Both the position numbers and the translations under genes were made by a program. A stretch of 64,000 nt of DNA from Acanthopleura granulata (Eukaryota > Mollusca > Polyplacophora > Chitonida > Chitonidae). Position 1 is the stretch's first letter, and every line of letters begins with the position of its first letter. The stretch lies in the NCBI GenBank assembly GCA_016165875.1, contig JABBOT010000001.1, positions 44,258,847 to 44,322,846 of the forward strand, read 5' to 3'. Positions 36,694 through 47,584 of this stretch are shown here, piece by piece. The notes under the pieces were generated by a model, which saw nothing but the letters and a program-made list of their open reading frames with translations, was not told the DNA's origin and did not search any database.

Positions 36694-37500
36694 TTAACTT
36701 ATAGATGTCACGATTGCATCACTGTAATAATACACAATGTGTGAGTAAGCGCACACATTTGTAAATTTTACCTGCATACATTTATCATCTGCATACATGG
36801 AGAATTCCGAGTATGGTAGACAAGTATTCATTTCATTCACAAACAGGATGAACAAAAGCGGACCAATGAGGGATCTTCCCATGTCTTTCGGCAAGATAGA
36901 AGTTAAGCCAGCTCAAAACAGTGCCGGTAAATCTGAATTGATGCAGTTTATATATGTATCAGTTTCGGGTGATGGTGGTGGTGGGGATGGTGGTGGCTGT
37001 GGCCTCTGTTAGCGCCCTAGTGCAGCGTAATGATCTCAGTGCCTGTCACCAATGCCGTGGCTGTGAGTTTAATAAGATGGCGGGGGGTGGGGGGGCTGCC
37101 AGCAACCTGCCGATGGCCCTCGGTTTCCTCCGGGCTCTGCTCGGTTTCCACCCACCATAATGCTAAATATATACTATATAATATATCTATATATAATAAT
37201 ATATAAATATGATATAAAGTCTAAATGGGTGCTTCTTTTTTGTAATTTCATATTAACTGCTTTAGAAATTTTATCAGTGTATTCGGCCAAATTTTGCTTG
37301 AGTATCCCTATTTCGGACAAAAACAATGTTGTTCAGGAGTTAAGCGACTTGTAACATGATCAAATAATTTATCGTAAAAGGTCTTTCGAATGATTTAGTG
37401 AACGGAGGGAGTAATGAGATAGGACGTTAGTATATCACATCATTACGGCTTCCTTTTTTAAAAACTGGTACTGCGTTTGTTTTCACTGTCTGATGACCCA
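36694..37500 (-). pseudogene. LINE reverse transcriptase relic
   Basis: Minus-strand pieces of a non-LTR retrotransposon reverse transcriptase in broken frames. From upstream to downstream: VFKKGSRND and RPISLLPPFTKSFE (about 37390-37475), then LTPEQ (about 37330), then LIGPLLFILFVNEMN and the catalytic MYADD box (about 36790-36870). The region between them, which should hold the first catalytic aspartate block, is interrupted by a plus-strand SINE at 37010-37165 and AT-rich sequence. No endonuclease domain is seen. It is a dead, truncated copy. The family (Jockey/CR1-like) is only a guess. Confidence 0.7.
37010..37165 (+). mobile_element. SINE nested in the LINE relic
   Basis: Head and body of the tRNA-headed family ('gccctagtgcagcg', 'gtgagtttaat', 'ctgccagcaacctgccgatg', 'ctccgggctctgctcggttt'). 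It stops abruptly after 'ccaccataatgct' and runs into AT-rich DNA, so the 3' tail is missing. Confidence 0.7.
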
Positions 37501-37587
37501 AGTAAGGGGAGCTGATTACTATATACGTATGGGAATGTAGTGGTTGTACATACACCCTGAAAGCTGTCACTAAAGAATGCACCAATG

Positions 37588-37641
37588 TTTATTTAGTTAT
37601 TTGTTTATTTGTTTTACGCCGTACTCAAGAATATTTCTCGG
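37588..37641 (-). mobile_element. SINE 3' tail fragment
   Basis: Minus-strand tail only ('tttgttttacgccgtactca', 'agaatatttctcgg'). Confidence 0.65.
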
Positions 37642-37861
37642 AGTATATTGTCACTACCTTACCACTCTAGATTCGGTAGATTTTGACCGAAGTTTGGATT
37701 GGCGAACCGGCCCATTGACGAATAACCTTGGCCGCGCGAATGATATGATATCCTTGTCGCATGTGTGGGACTAGATTTATTTTTATGATCCCACAAACCA
37801 CAATTTATTTAGACGCATATACGACCATTTAGTCATTAACTTAGGGTCCTGAACCCTCGTC

Positions 37862-38041
37862 AGCCATCAACGTTGGATGGAAGGGTGAACTGCCAGTCAG
37901 TACCATCTCAAGACAACAGGACACTTGGGAGGTGAAGTTCAGACAAGACACAACACCAGCCGCAGCAACAACACAACATTACAGCTGTGTGCGTGCGTGC
38001 GTGCGTGCGTGCGTGCATGCGTGCGTGCGTGTGCGTGTGTG
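37862..38041. repeat. Single 56-bp unit plus (GTGC)n microsatellite
   Basis: One copy of the 35585 unit ('gccatcaacgttggatgg'), followed by the same flank ('caccagccgcagcaacaaca') and a GTGC/GT microsatellite at 37986-38041. This is a second insertion or duplicate of the same composite unit. Confidence 0.85.
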
Positions 38042-38044
38042 AAA

Positions 38045-38775
38045 ATATAGGAATTATAGATTTTTACAAAATATAACATGGCTCCTAAAAGCGATTTCGA
38101 ACACCATTTGCCTTGAACAATATAAAACTGGCAATTGCACTAAATAAATAGTAAGGAAAATCAATGTCATTTCATGATTTTCCTTGAATCCTCACTTTTG
38201 ACTGCTGACGTTGGTCGATCATTACTTTTGATGTACAAATTTTGAAAACGTGAGAATTTTTCACAAGTTACTGGTTTAACGAAGCAGTCAACTACCGTAT
38301 ATCAAAGCTGACCACCATGTTATAACCTAAATAGCCTAAGGATTGTACAGTTAACGTCCATCCCACTTATTAAGCAATAGGCTCAGCCAAATGTCTCCAG
38401 AATTATATGGCCAATTATAATGTCACTCGATACTGGAATATGTGTCAACTTCCGCAGATGTGATTTTGCTCCGTAACCTTTTCGGTGTTCGGCCTTCACC
38501 ACTTTATTTACAGAGATTTCAAGGTTTTCAGACGTGGGTTACTATAAGTCATCCGCATGTTCAGAAGGGTATATGGAGATTTTAACCCTGGATGTGAAGT
38601 TTTAACCCAGAGGCGCAAAGTTAAAATACAGGCTACCCAATAAGTGGCATGCAGCTCTGGCAAGTCCTATGTGTCGACATTTTAACCCCTCCAATCAACC
38701 AGTTGCATTCAAGATTCCGGTTTTTATCTCTGTAGCATTAAGTGTTGGCTGCCCTGAACCACATTAGGCTGTCAT
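38045..38775. other. Gene-free stretch
   Basis: Nothing recognised. Confidence 0.35.
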
Positions 38776-38780
38776 TGTCT

Positions 38781-39036
38781 TTGATTTATTTATTTGATTG
38801 ATATTTTACGCCGGACTCAAGAATATTTCACTTATACGACGGCGGCCAGCATTATGGTGGGAGGAAACCGCTGCAGAGCCCGGGGGAAACCCACGACCAT
38901 CCACAGGATGCTGGCGGACCTTCCCACTTACGGCCGGACAGGAAGCCAGCATCAGCTGAACTTGAACTGACGGCGACCGCATTAGTGGGACCCACTTCGT
39001 CATTAAACCGCGCTGGTGTGCTAATCCCCTAGGCCA
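38781..39036 (-). mobile_element. tRNA-headed SINE, full-length minus copy
   Basis: One of the best preserved copies. Read on the minus strand, the head near 39036 leads to 'cagttcaagttcagctgatg', 'ggaaggtccgccagc', 'gtttcccccgggctctgc', 'ctcccaccataatgctgg', 'cgtcgtataagtgaaatatt' and the AAATAAATAAATC end. Confidence 0.85.
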
Positions 39037-39039
39037 TAT

Positions 39040-40395
39040 GATGTGCAAATTTTGAAAATGAATGTGCAGAGCTAAATGGTCTTGAGTGTAATAGGAGGAT
39101 ACCAAGGGATGTAAGATTATCTTAAATATCTTAACCCACGTGCCTGATGAGAGCCAGAGATGTAGGCCTAATATCAAGCTAATGACTGGTCTAGAGCACA
39201 GTCCATACGTACGCCTCGGTCTAAAATTTCAACTCTGCCACATTTACTGTGCTAAAATGAATAATAATTATCGGATAAAGAATCAGTATTGTGTATAAAA
39301 TCATCATCAGACGAAATATGCGAAAAGCCTCAATCCCCAGATTCAAAAATGTATGTGTATAGTTTAGACTACCCTGATGGGAGAATGGAAGAGACAGGGT
39401 CCTGCTTCTTTAGCTCCGTGACGCGCTCCCTTTCCTCTGCATACTCTAATAAAAACTTAGGGAGCAAACATTTTCTGACGCACTACCTGTTGAAAACGTG
39501 CTCGTTTCATTGAAACTAACCTGTACAGATTTTACGTGTTTTTACAGAGTTTATTACGGCAAGAAAACAGTTGCTGTGATCCTGTTAAGACATAGGCCTA
39601 GATATCGATCTGTATATATGTCGGTTACTTCCTTCTGTCTGTATGTCTCGTCCTGGACGACGAAAGGAAGCAGGTAGCATACTCAAAACAACGCAGGATC
39701 TCATAAAGCATGAGCTTGATTACCTCAGAAATAACTAACACCAATAGGAAGCAGTTTTATAAACAATTAGACGCACTGAAATGTTTTTCCTTATTTTTAC
39801 CACACTTCAAATGTGAACATGACTTAATCGGAAAAGTAAGACATTAATATTATAGAAAGTCCAGTTTTCGATGATACAGCAACAACAACAGATGATATGT
39901 GCTTGCTTTTTCCGCGAAAACAAAATACGCTTAGGAAGTTACGTGAACAAACAAACAAACAAACATAAAAAACATTGTTTTACTCACAACTTCTTTAGTT
40001 CGACAAAGAAATCTGTGAGCTTCAGAACGTTAGCCATAATTAAATATTCCGCTACGCTAAGCTTCACAGTCCATGGTGTGTTAGTAACAATTCAATTGAT
40101 ATGCTGACATCGTTCATAGCGTGCATTATGATTGGCTAGAGTCACTTACTTCCTTTTATCCCGGAAAATAACAAAATTAAACGAGACCTACCTGGTATAT
40201 ATCATATATCACATATCACATCATTAGGGTAGGACATAATTATTGTACGTCGTCACTGATGACGTCACTATGAACCATGTGAGATTTCAAAGCCTTGTCA
40301 GCACGAATAGAAACACAACATGGCAATAAATAAGGTACAAATGCTTTTGCATTTAATTGTAATAATTTGATTAATCAGCATTTCTTGACCTAAGA
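39040..40395. other. Gene-free stretch
   Basis: No exon recognised. 'gtcactgatgacgtcac' near 40251 is an imperfect palindrome containing a CRE-like TGACGTCA. Confidence 0.35.
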
Positions 40396-40401
40396 AGTTG
40401 A

Positions 40402-41448
40402 CTACAGGTCGCCAAAATTTTGTGTATTAGCGATTGGCTTATCATAAAACCTGGCAAAGGTGGATGTACCACTCCACCCAGCACTTTCCATGATCACACT
40501 AATGGGAACGCAGCACTTTCCATAATAAGGCTAATGCTTCATTAGCAGCTGAGGTACTAGCTGGCCTAATAGTGTGTGCAGTGAAAACAGTAATGTCAAC
40601 ACCACATTTTGACATGACAAGTCTTAGCCATCTGGCAATAGTATCGCATGAAACTGGTTTATAAAGTTTCTGGTAACTGATTAGAAGTTCAGTGTAAAAC
40701 CCCGAATTTCCTCTGTTCTGGCCAAATAGCATCTCAAATAATCAAGAACTCAGAGGCATTTGTCAGATTCAAAACATTTCACTTCAACACAACCTAAATG
40801 CCTGCTGAGCTTAGATGTTTTCAGTAATGAACTTATCACAAAAACACATTTGTCATTATACATGTTCATGTCACAGATCTTCAAACTCTGTAAAGTTTGA
40901 CATCGTTGACCAGTAACTAGTGCCAACAACATAGCCAGCTTCAAGGTCCGGTCCTTCAGTTGAAGTCTTTCTGTCGGATGCATAACACACAGATAATCCA
41001 GCACCAATGGACCAACCCAAGTTTCTTTATATTGTGGAAGTGAGGGTCAATTAACGAACACACCTCTTAAAAACCGACAAACAAGTGGGTGTAAACCAAA
41101 TGTTCTCCCATCTTTAAACGAAATAACTGTAGATAAAGCACACCTAACTGTATTCAATGCACTGTATCCAATGCCAGTCTGATATAAATTGGTCAGAAAA
41201 TTTGTGCCATGTTCAACCGATGGTTGGAATTTGTCTATCTCTACAGCATTGCAATACTGTTCCCATTTACATAAGTAAGTTTCGTACTGTTTCCTGGTAC
41301 TCTGTCGACAGGATTGCTGAATTATCTCCGTTGTCTTAGCTAAGAATAAGCGATTTTGGAGGGATTCCCCCGATAAGTGACAGAGAATTAACACGAGGTT
41401 TTGATGTAGATATTCGTGACTGTTTGTCTGCCATGGTGTTATCTGCAC
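40402..41448 (-). pseudogene. DIRS tyrosine recombinase, broken
   Basis: The N-terminal SAM-like part (LCKWEQYCNAVEIDKF region, about 41240-41290) is followed by the catalytic domain. The first catalytic Arg is in TGQRCQTL (about 40895-40918). The box-II His and Arg are in AHTIRPAS (about 40562-40585). The Trp-containing AGWSGTSTFARFY lies at 40444-40482, with the nucleophilic Tyr codon at 40444-40446. At least one frameshift near 40500 separates the last block, and stops separate 40750 and 41047. All the key residues can still be read, so the copy is decayed but not ancient. Confidence 0.8.
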
Positions 41449-42267
41449 CAGTTATGTGAGCTAAACTTAGCCAGACTTGTTTGTCAATACACCACTCCCA
41501 AATTATTCGTGTCATTTCATTACAAACATCACAGTAACAAGTACCCATTTTTTCAATGGATAATACTGCAGTCATAAAATGTCTACCATTAACCTGACAT
41601 ACTTGTCTTTCATTCTGTTTTCAAATGACTTTAAGGCTAAATACACAGCTAGAATTTCAAGATAATTTATATGATGGGTTGCTTCAGTTTCCAGTGGAGT
41701 CCAGTTTCCACGATATGTAGTCCCCTCCACCCCACCAAAACTTTTAGACATCTGTGTACAACACTACATCTGGCTCTCCATGGCTAACTACATTATATGC
41801 AGTATTGATTGTTTCAATATACCATTTTATGTCTGCCACTACTAACTTGATATTTCATTAGAGTATAAAAATGCCCTTGTTCTCTTTCAGCGCTGTTGTT
41901 TTTGCTATTTCTAGGAATTTTCTGTACAAAGGTCCATACATGACATCCAGAGAGCTGGAGGTGAAAAGGCCCGGAACATGAGCCACATCCCTGATTGAAG
42001 GGAGAGAACTATTCAGAAGATTTTGGCAAGCAGCTTGAACTTTCACTGCCTTATCATGCATGGATTAGTTGCACTGTCATATTGACGGAATTGAGGACAA
42101 ACCCCCAAAAAAACTACTTCTTGGGAAGGCATGAGAACAGATTTTTCTGGATGTGTAATAAAACCAACTTTATCAAGTAGGCTGACAGTTTCAATCACAT
42201 TTTGTACGCAGAGTGAATAAGTGTCTGCTTGTAAATAGCTATATATATATATCATCAATATAGGCAA
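41336..42267 (-). pseudogene. DIRS reverse transcriptase/RNase H, 3' half
   Basis: Starts at the YIDD catalytic box (42251-42262). It is followed by the fingers/palm stretch with FITHPEKS and FLGV (about 42100-42170), a connection region (41858-42061) and an RNase H end with GADNTMADKQSR (about 41400-41440). This last piece mirrors the H-(I/V)-x-G-x-x-N-x-x-AD-x-x-SR signature of DIRS and Pao RNase H. Several frames are used, so no functional protein can be made. Confidence 0.7.
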
Positions 42268-42289
42268 CAGATATATTCCCTTGTTTTCT

Positions 42290-43172
42290 CAGGGTTAAAT
42301 ACACTGGTTAGAGCAACTTCGTGAAATTTCGTGGGCAGAAAGCCATTTGGAAAACGGGTAAATTTATACAAATTTTTTCTCCCCTGAAATTTTAAGTATT
42401 TTTGGCCTTCAGCAGCAATAGGTAAGCAGTAATATGCATTTTTTTATCCCACGGAAACCATAAAACAATTTGGCTTCATCATTGCAACACCAGTTGCACT
42501 GTGTCCATGTCAAAGTGGAAATACTGTACATACTTATTAAGGTTTTTAAATTCAAAATCATATGAGCCGTCCTTTTTTGCTCTCACAAAGACAGCATGAC
42601 AAAGGAGAATATATTTCTACTAAGTGATTTCAATCATGCCTCTGCCCAAGAGTTTTTGAATTTCTGAGTCTATAACTTCTTGTTCAAAAAAATAATTTAA
42701 TTGGATTTGGGTCCAATTGTTGCTCTTGCGTTTCAGTAAAGTCTATGCTTTGACCAGATATCATATTTAAAATTTCAGTGTCAGATGTTAAAGTTGTCCA
42801 TTCAGAAATAAAATGGCACCGTCGACCAAATTGTCTGGTTTTGTTCTTCAGCTGTTCAATCATTGAAGGGAGGGTATTTTCAAAATTGCTCACCTTCCTT
42901 AAGGACTGAGTCTGACCAGTGATCATTATTTCTGGCTGGCTATGGGAAGCTTGTCCTTCCTTCCCTGCCACTGATTCTGATACTTCCCGTGTCTTTCGCT
43001 TGAGCCTAAAAAGGCTTCCCGTTACCGTGGTAACGCGCACTCCTCCCGTTGTAACGGTTGTAACTGTCATTACTTTGGTAGTTGTGTTTTCTGTCATTAT
43101 AACGTGAGTCCTTCGTTCCTGTTTCTGTCGTGTTACCGATCTTATTAGAAAAAGGGACAGTTTGCAAGTCAT
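42290..43172 (-). pseudogene. DIRS gag tail and reverse transcriptase start
   Basis: A 162-codon open stretch (42684-43172) ends in a motif of the form W..LT.D..IL..I.G..I.F, the usual entry to DIRS reverse transcriptase. It continues in frame with stops (FEQEVIDSEIQKLL, then VRAKKDG) down to the YIDD block. A second open frame at 43006-43245 carries the RYNDR/SNDSYNRYNG low-complexity gag tail, so a frameshift lies near 43010-43100. Confidence 0.6.
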
Positions 43173-43812
43173 TTACAAATAACTTATTAGTTACCGGTAC
43201 GTCCGCAGAACATATAGGAGAGGACTCTCCTTGGTAGGGGCGCACAGATTCTCTCCGTTAGAGAGACAGGTCAAAACATGAACCATAAAGCTATGGCGTC
43301 AGTCCCCTGTCATCCTATTCCAGGCCACTGCCGTCGTTTGCTCTCTGTCTTGACGATAGCAAAGAATCTACGAGTTTTGTAAAAGAACAAGTCGCTAAGG
43401 TTATAGGTTTTTGCATCAGTGATGAAACGCGTTATCTAGGCTAGATAACAAAGTTTGCGAGTAGAAGCTATTCTCGCAATAAATGCCATTTTTCAGACAA
43501 AACTCACGTTTGGACAATTTTAAATCAGTCGACTTTTGAAGTTAAAGATAACCAGTTATGATATGTGAATATTGACAACTTTTGAAATGAACAAATGTCA
43601 GTTTCTTCACAATGGGCCAATCATTATTTGAAAAGTAGTAAACAGAATTATTTCATATATAGCTGGTCATTTTTTTTTCAAATCTGCAACTTATTTCAAA
43701 ATTGGCCACACTGGTTCACAAAAGTGTTGTGTATTTCCAAAGTAGAGTTTATTTCAATTCTGAATTTTTATTTCTACAACTGTTCCTGCACACGCTCCAT
43801 TTACCTCGATGG

Positions 43813-44082
43813 TTAATTTATCTATTTATAGGATTAGTGTTTAACGATGTACTCATGAATATTTCACTTATACGACGGCGGTCAGCATTATGGTGGGATT
43901 AAATCGGGCAGACCCCGGGGAAACCCATGACCATCCGCAGTTTGCTGACGGACCTTCCCACGTACGAGCGGTGAGGAAGCCATCATGAGCTGGGCTTGAT
44001 TTCACAGCGATCGCATTGGTGAGAGTCACCTGGGTCATTAAGTTGCACTATAGCGCGCAAACCCCCGCTCTGCCACGTAGGC
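43813..44082 (-). mobile_element. tRNA-headed SINE, minus copy
   Basis: Near full length: 'atatttcacttatacgacgg', 'agcattatggtggga', 'ccgcagtttgctgacggacc', 'ccttcccacgtacgagcgg', then the head. It lies about 570 bases upstream of the DIRS relic. Confidence 0.8.
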
Positions 44083-44089
44083 CCCACAT

Positions 44090-44740
44090 CGATGATCAAA
44101 CCACGTTTTGTATTGTTGGTCTTATGCACACCCCGAGAGTTTCCTTAACGTCAGCCCACGTTGCATAGGAGTATTCTTACATACTGACCACAAATCTCCA
44201 TGCAAGTGCATTGTCAAGCAAACACTTTTGTGCTTATATGCAGCTAGCCGATTTGTTAATTCCCTGATGTGCTCAATCACCTGTTGATCGGATTACAAGG
44301 TGGACGCGCACAAGACGTGAGGTACAGCTGTTGTGACGCAAGGCTCGTCATCACCTAACTTCCCTGTCCACACCTCGGGTAATGAGCATCAGCTCCATTA
44401 AATACGCCTCTACAGTAGCGATGACTTCTGTAGGAACTGCTGCAGGCGGGACCACCCTGGTATGTTGTTGGAGGACAACGTTTTGCCTACTCCCATCCCA
44501 TGTAGGCGCTTTTGTTCAGAGACGGGCAGTGTTGAAGGATAACTCAAAGACGAAGGGCTACTTCCGTGTAAAGACTCGCGCGGTACCGCCCCTGCCTCAG
44601 CCAAAAGATTGTTTCACTTTCCAAGCTGTGATCGGATGGACTTTTAGCTTTGCATGTGCTCTGGTTCTCAGAATGAAATTGGCCTTCACGGCTTACTCTG
44701 TACCGCAGAAAATGACCAATTTTATGAATTAAAACAGTTC
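44090..44740. other. Gene-free stretch
   Basis: The 116-codon frame at 44382-44732 has no recognisable motif. Confidence 0.35.
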
Positions 44741-44747
44741 TTTAGAT

Positions 44748-45176
44748 CTACTTGAACAGACGGGCAGACATTAACAGATCATCGATAATGACCATGGGTA
44801 CTAGAAATGATGTATCTTGATGTACCAAGATTTTCTGGAGTTGGACAAAAACTGAAACAGTAGTAGCAGTAGCCAATGTTGATTTCAGTTCACTACGATA
44901 AATAAGTATATGCATTTTAGGTCTTTTCTTGGAGTGATCTGCGTACTTGACAGTGCTAGTACCTCCTGAAATAATGCCAAACGGTAAATCCGGCATGGAC
45001 GTTATCCACATATTTGAAAATGTCTGTCTCTCTGCAGCAGTTAGGAACATATAGCCTATGTAGGAAACTAAAATTTGCTCACATATCTTTTCCATCCAGA
45101 AGTCAATGGACAATTTCTTTGGGATCGATTTGGTAGGAGATGGACAGGGTAACTTTTCTATGTGTGCATTCCACAT
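44748..45176 (-). CDS. Unrecognised 142-codon open frame in inverted duplicate A
   Basis: ATG-initiated frame with a mixed hydrophobic composition and no signal peptide or transmembrane helix. I recognise no domain. Its first ~45 codons lie inside a segment repeated in inverse orientation at 49977-50115. There the first ten codons (MWNAHIEKLP) are preserved and then a one-base insertion breaks the frame. It is arranged head to head with a short plus-strand frame beginning at 45511, with about 330 bases between. It may be a real gene with a bidirectional promoter or part of an uncharacterised mobile element. Confidence 0.35.
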   Translation of the reverse strand: MWNAHIEKLPCPSPTKSIPKKLSIDFWMEKICEQILVSYIGYMFLTAAERQTFSNMWITSMPDLPFGIISGGTSTVKYADHSKKRPKMHILIYRSELKSTLATATTVSVFVQLQKILVHQDTSFLVPMVIIDDLLMSARLFK

Positions 45177-45573
45177 TGTTAAATAACTGGAGACGGCTCC
45201 GTAATTATGGAGAGACGGCTAGTAGTAAAGTTCAATCTGATTGGACCCAACAACTTGAAATCGTGCGATGGTATTAAAACCGCTTTCACGCCATTTTTGA
45301 AGACATTTGAACGACAATGCCCATTAACAATCTGCCAGAGGTGACAAACTATCATTTTAGAAGCTCAAAACCACATCAGGACGTACGTGTTTGTGTACAC
45401 GGTTGAATGACTAAAGCATACACGAAACAGGGTTATCAAGATCCGACAGAAAAGTAGGGTAGAAAACATCGTGATTTATGTCTGCTTTGGTTTAAAATGA
45501 TTTCTTGCAATGGAGATCGCAGACATCCGGGCACTTCATTTGCTTGAAGCATTGCCGAAGAATGGCAGTAGAA
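45050..45573 (+). repeat. Inverted duplication, copy A
   Basis: Pairs in reverse complement with 49535-50115. Matching blocks include 'ctcctaccaaatcgatccc', 'attggacccaacaacttgaa', 'atcgtgcgatggtattaaaa' and 'gcagacatccgggcacttca'. Copy A has about 50 bases (45398-45450) absent from B. Confidence 0.9.
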
Positions 45574-45612
45574 TGTTTGAGTTACTGCAGCGAACTAAGG
45601 CAAGCAAATAAA
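45511..45612 (+). other. Short plus-strand frame opposite the 142-codon frame
   Basis: ATG followed by 33 codons (starting MEIADIRALHLLEALPK) and TAA. The first ~22 codons are conserved in copy B (about 49537-49595, minus strand). That conservation in both copies may simply reflect recent duplication. The product is unknown. Confidence 0.2.
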
Positions 45613-46902
45613 ATATTATGTAATTTTGTTCATTTCCAAATTATCATCTTATGAGAAGTGCTGCTGATAATATATTGAAGTTATAGTTTTACTGCAGACC
45701 AATCTGCATAGCATATATAAATTGTGAGTGTTAAAAAAAACAAGTTTTACAACTACTTACACTACAGAGTAACAACTTGATAGAAAGATAAGAGGACAGG
45801 TTTTCTTGTCCACAGGTGAAAAAGCATACTACCTCAGTGCCTAACTGTTTACAAACTTTCCGGGCTGGAATAATTATAAATATTGGGCTGTTTTTATTTT
45901 GTGTACCTTAAAATTGATTGAACCCACTTCTCCAGGTGTTAGCTATTGCCCAATATGTTGTAACTCGGTGCCATTATTATTTCATGGTTGACTGATTTCT
46001 TTGTTAGAAATGTAGACACCCATGACTCGGAACCTCCTGGGATAATATTTAAACAGAAACACATTGCCTACGGATAACACTCTTACATATATACATGTAT
46101 TGTTGATGATGTTTCGATGAGGGTTTATTCACCAGGTTCAGACCCATGACATACATGTAGTGAATTTGCGTAGCTAATATACAACAAAAATGAACTGAAA
46201 AAAGTAAGAGGAAAAAACCCAGATGAAAAGATATGTAAATTACAACATATAAATAAACAATAATACATTGTTGGTAAGTTGGGAGTAGAACAATGATGGG
46301 GTAGGTGTGTTCACAACGTTTGAATTCACACAATGTTAGTGAGAAGGGGATTATGGCGGTGATCTCTCAAGACTAATGAGGTGGTCAAATGGGCTTGGCA
46401 TGTGGTTTATCTGCTCACAGTTGAGCTGCTGTTTGTTATTCCTCAGGTGAATGGCTTCTAAATGAGTTCATTTTTTGGGGCCATATTTTCTTCCAACATC
46501 GTTTTGTCACTTGACATGGTTTAGCTATGCCCTGTTATATTTTGTGATATGATCACCGAGAGCTTCCATCATGTTTATCGTTTTATGAATTGTGTTTTTC
46601 CTTTATTCAGGATGTTCAGGGAGTTCCAGGTTTTATTGGTGTACTTCGGTTGGCACTGGCACCTAATTTGATAAATGCATCCTATAGGGAAACGCTTTCC
46701 TGCCGTGAGTTTCATCTCCATTGCCCTTAGTGGTGATTTAGCTTATCTTTGGTTTTGGTGGGGACTGCTGTGTGTGCATTGAAAATACATGTATGTCCCA
46801 ACTATAACGCTGACTGAAAATTCGAAATTCACATAAAAACACTTGATTCAATGACGCACATTCTTCAGAACAAAGAACTAGAGGTCCGTGATGGTCTGTA
46901 AA

Positions 46903-46990
46903 CAGACAAACAGGGCGCTTTATTAACCCACCGCATCAGCAAATACAGCAACGGCTACGGACATAGTTTGCTGGAGGGATGACGTCATCA
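46903..46990. repeat. 88-bp direct repeat, copy 1
   Basis: Nearly identical to 47497-47584. Starts 'cagacaaacagggcgcttta' and ends 'gatgacgtcatc', which contains a TGACGTCA palindrome. One visible difference (ggaGgg versus ggaGcg) precedes the palindrome. Confidence 0.95.
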
Positions 46991-47496
46991 AATGACAGTT
47001 TTCATTTTTACTTTGATTGAAACTGTACGAATGAAGATAATGAAATATGTTCAAAAACAATGCCAGTGCCTTTTGGTGTTATTCTGTTATGCGCTTCCAC
47101 AGATTCACAAGGATATGAGTTTTCTCTTGTCCTGTACTGCTGTAAGTCCTTCCATAATATTCTAAGATCGTTACAAATATTCCAAAAAACATACACGGCA
47201 TTTGTGTAATATCAGTATGGCATATACGGGCTTCCGGAGATTTTTACTACATGACAGGTTTTGCCATATATGGGAGATATGAGTTCCATTTACTCTATGA
47301 TAAATGCTATGCATAAGAAATATTACTACTCTGCTAATAGAGTTCGCTTCTTATGACTTACACGACAATATTCTCTATCAAGATAACACCTCTGAACTGA
47401 CATCATCTGAAAATCTCCACTACTCATGACTCGAGCTCGACACAAGAATCATCAAAATACGTTCTACAATATTGTTACATAATAATTCAAGGTGTA

Positions 47497-47584
47497 CAGA
47501 CAAACAGGGCGCTTTATTAACCCACCGCATCAGCAAATACAGCAACGGCTACGGACATAGTTTGCTGGAGCGATGACGTCATCT
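47497..47584. repeat. 88-bp direct repeat, copy 2
   Basis: Second copy of the element at 46903, same orientation, 594 bases away start to start. The 506 bases between have no recognisable gene. Confidence 0.95.

Larger units (their letters stand above)
40402..43245 (-). mobile_element. Decayed DIRS-type tyrosine-recombinase retrotransposon
   Basis: Minus-strand relic with the DIRS/Ngaro order: a low-complexity Asn/Arg/Tyr gag tail (about 43010-43200), reverse transcriptase entry (about 42690-42850), the YIDD box (42251-42262), the RNase H end (about 41380-41450), then a tyrosine recombinase (40402-41330). Stops and frameshifts occur throughout the polyprotein. I could not define terminal repeats. 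DIRS elements insert through the recombinase rather than an integrase. Confidence 0.8.

Noticed and set aside
44382..44732. 116-codon plus-strand frame
   Set aside because: No motif, no splice context, and no conservation in the nearby duplicate.
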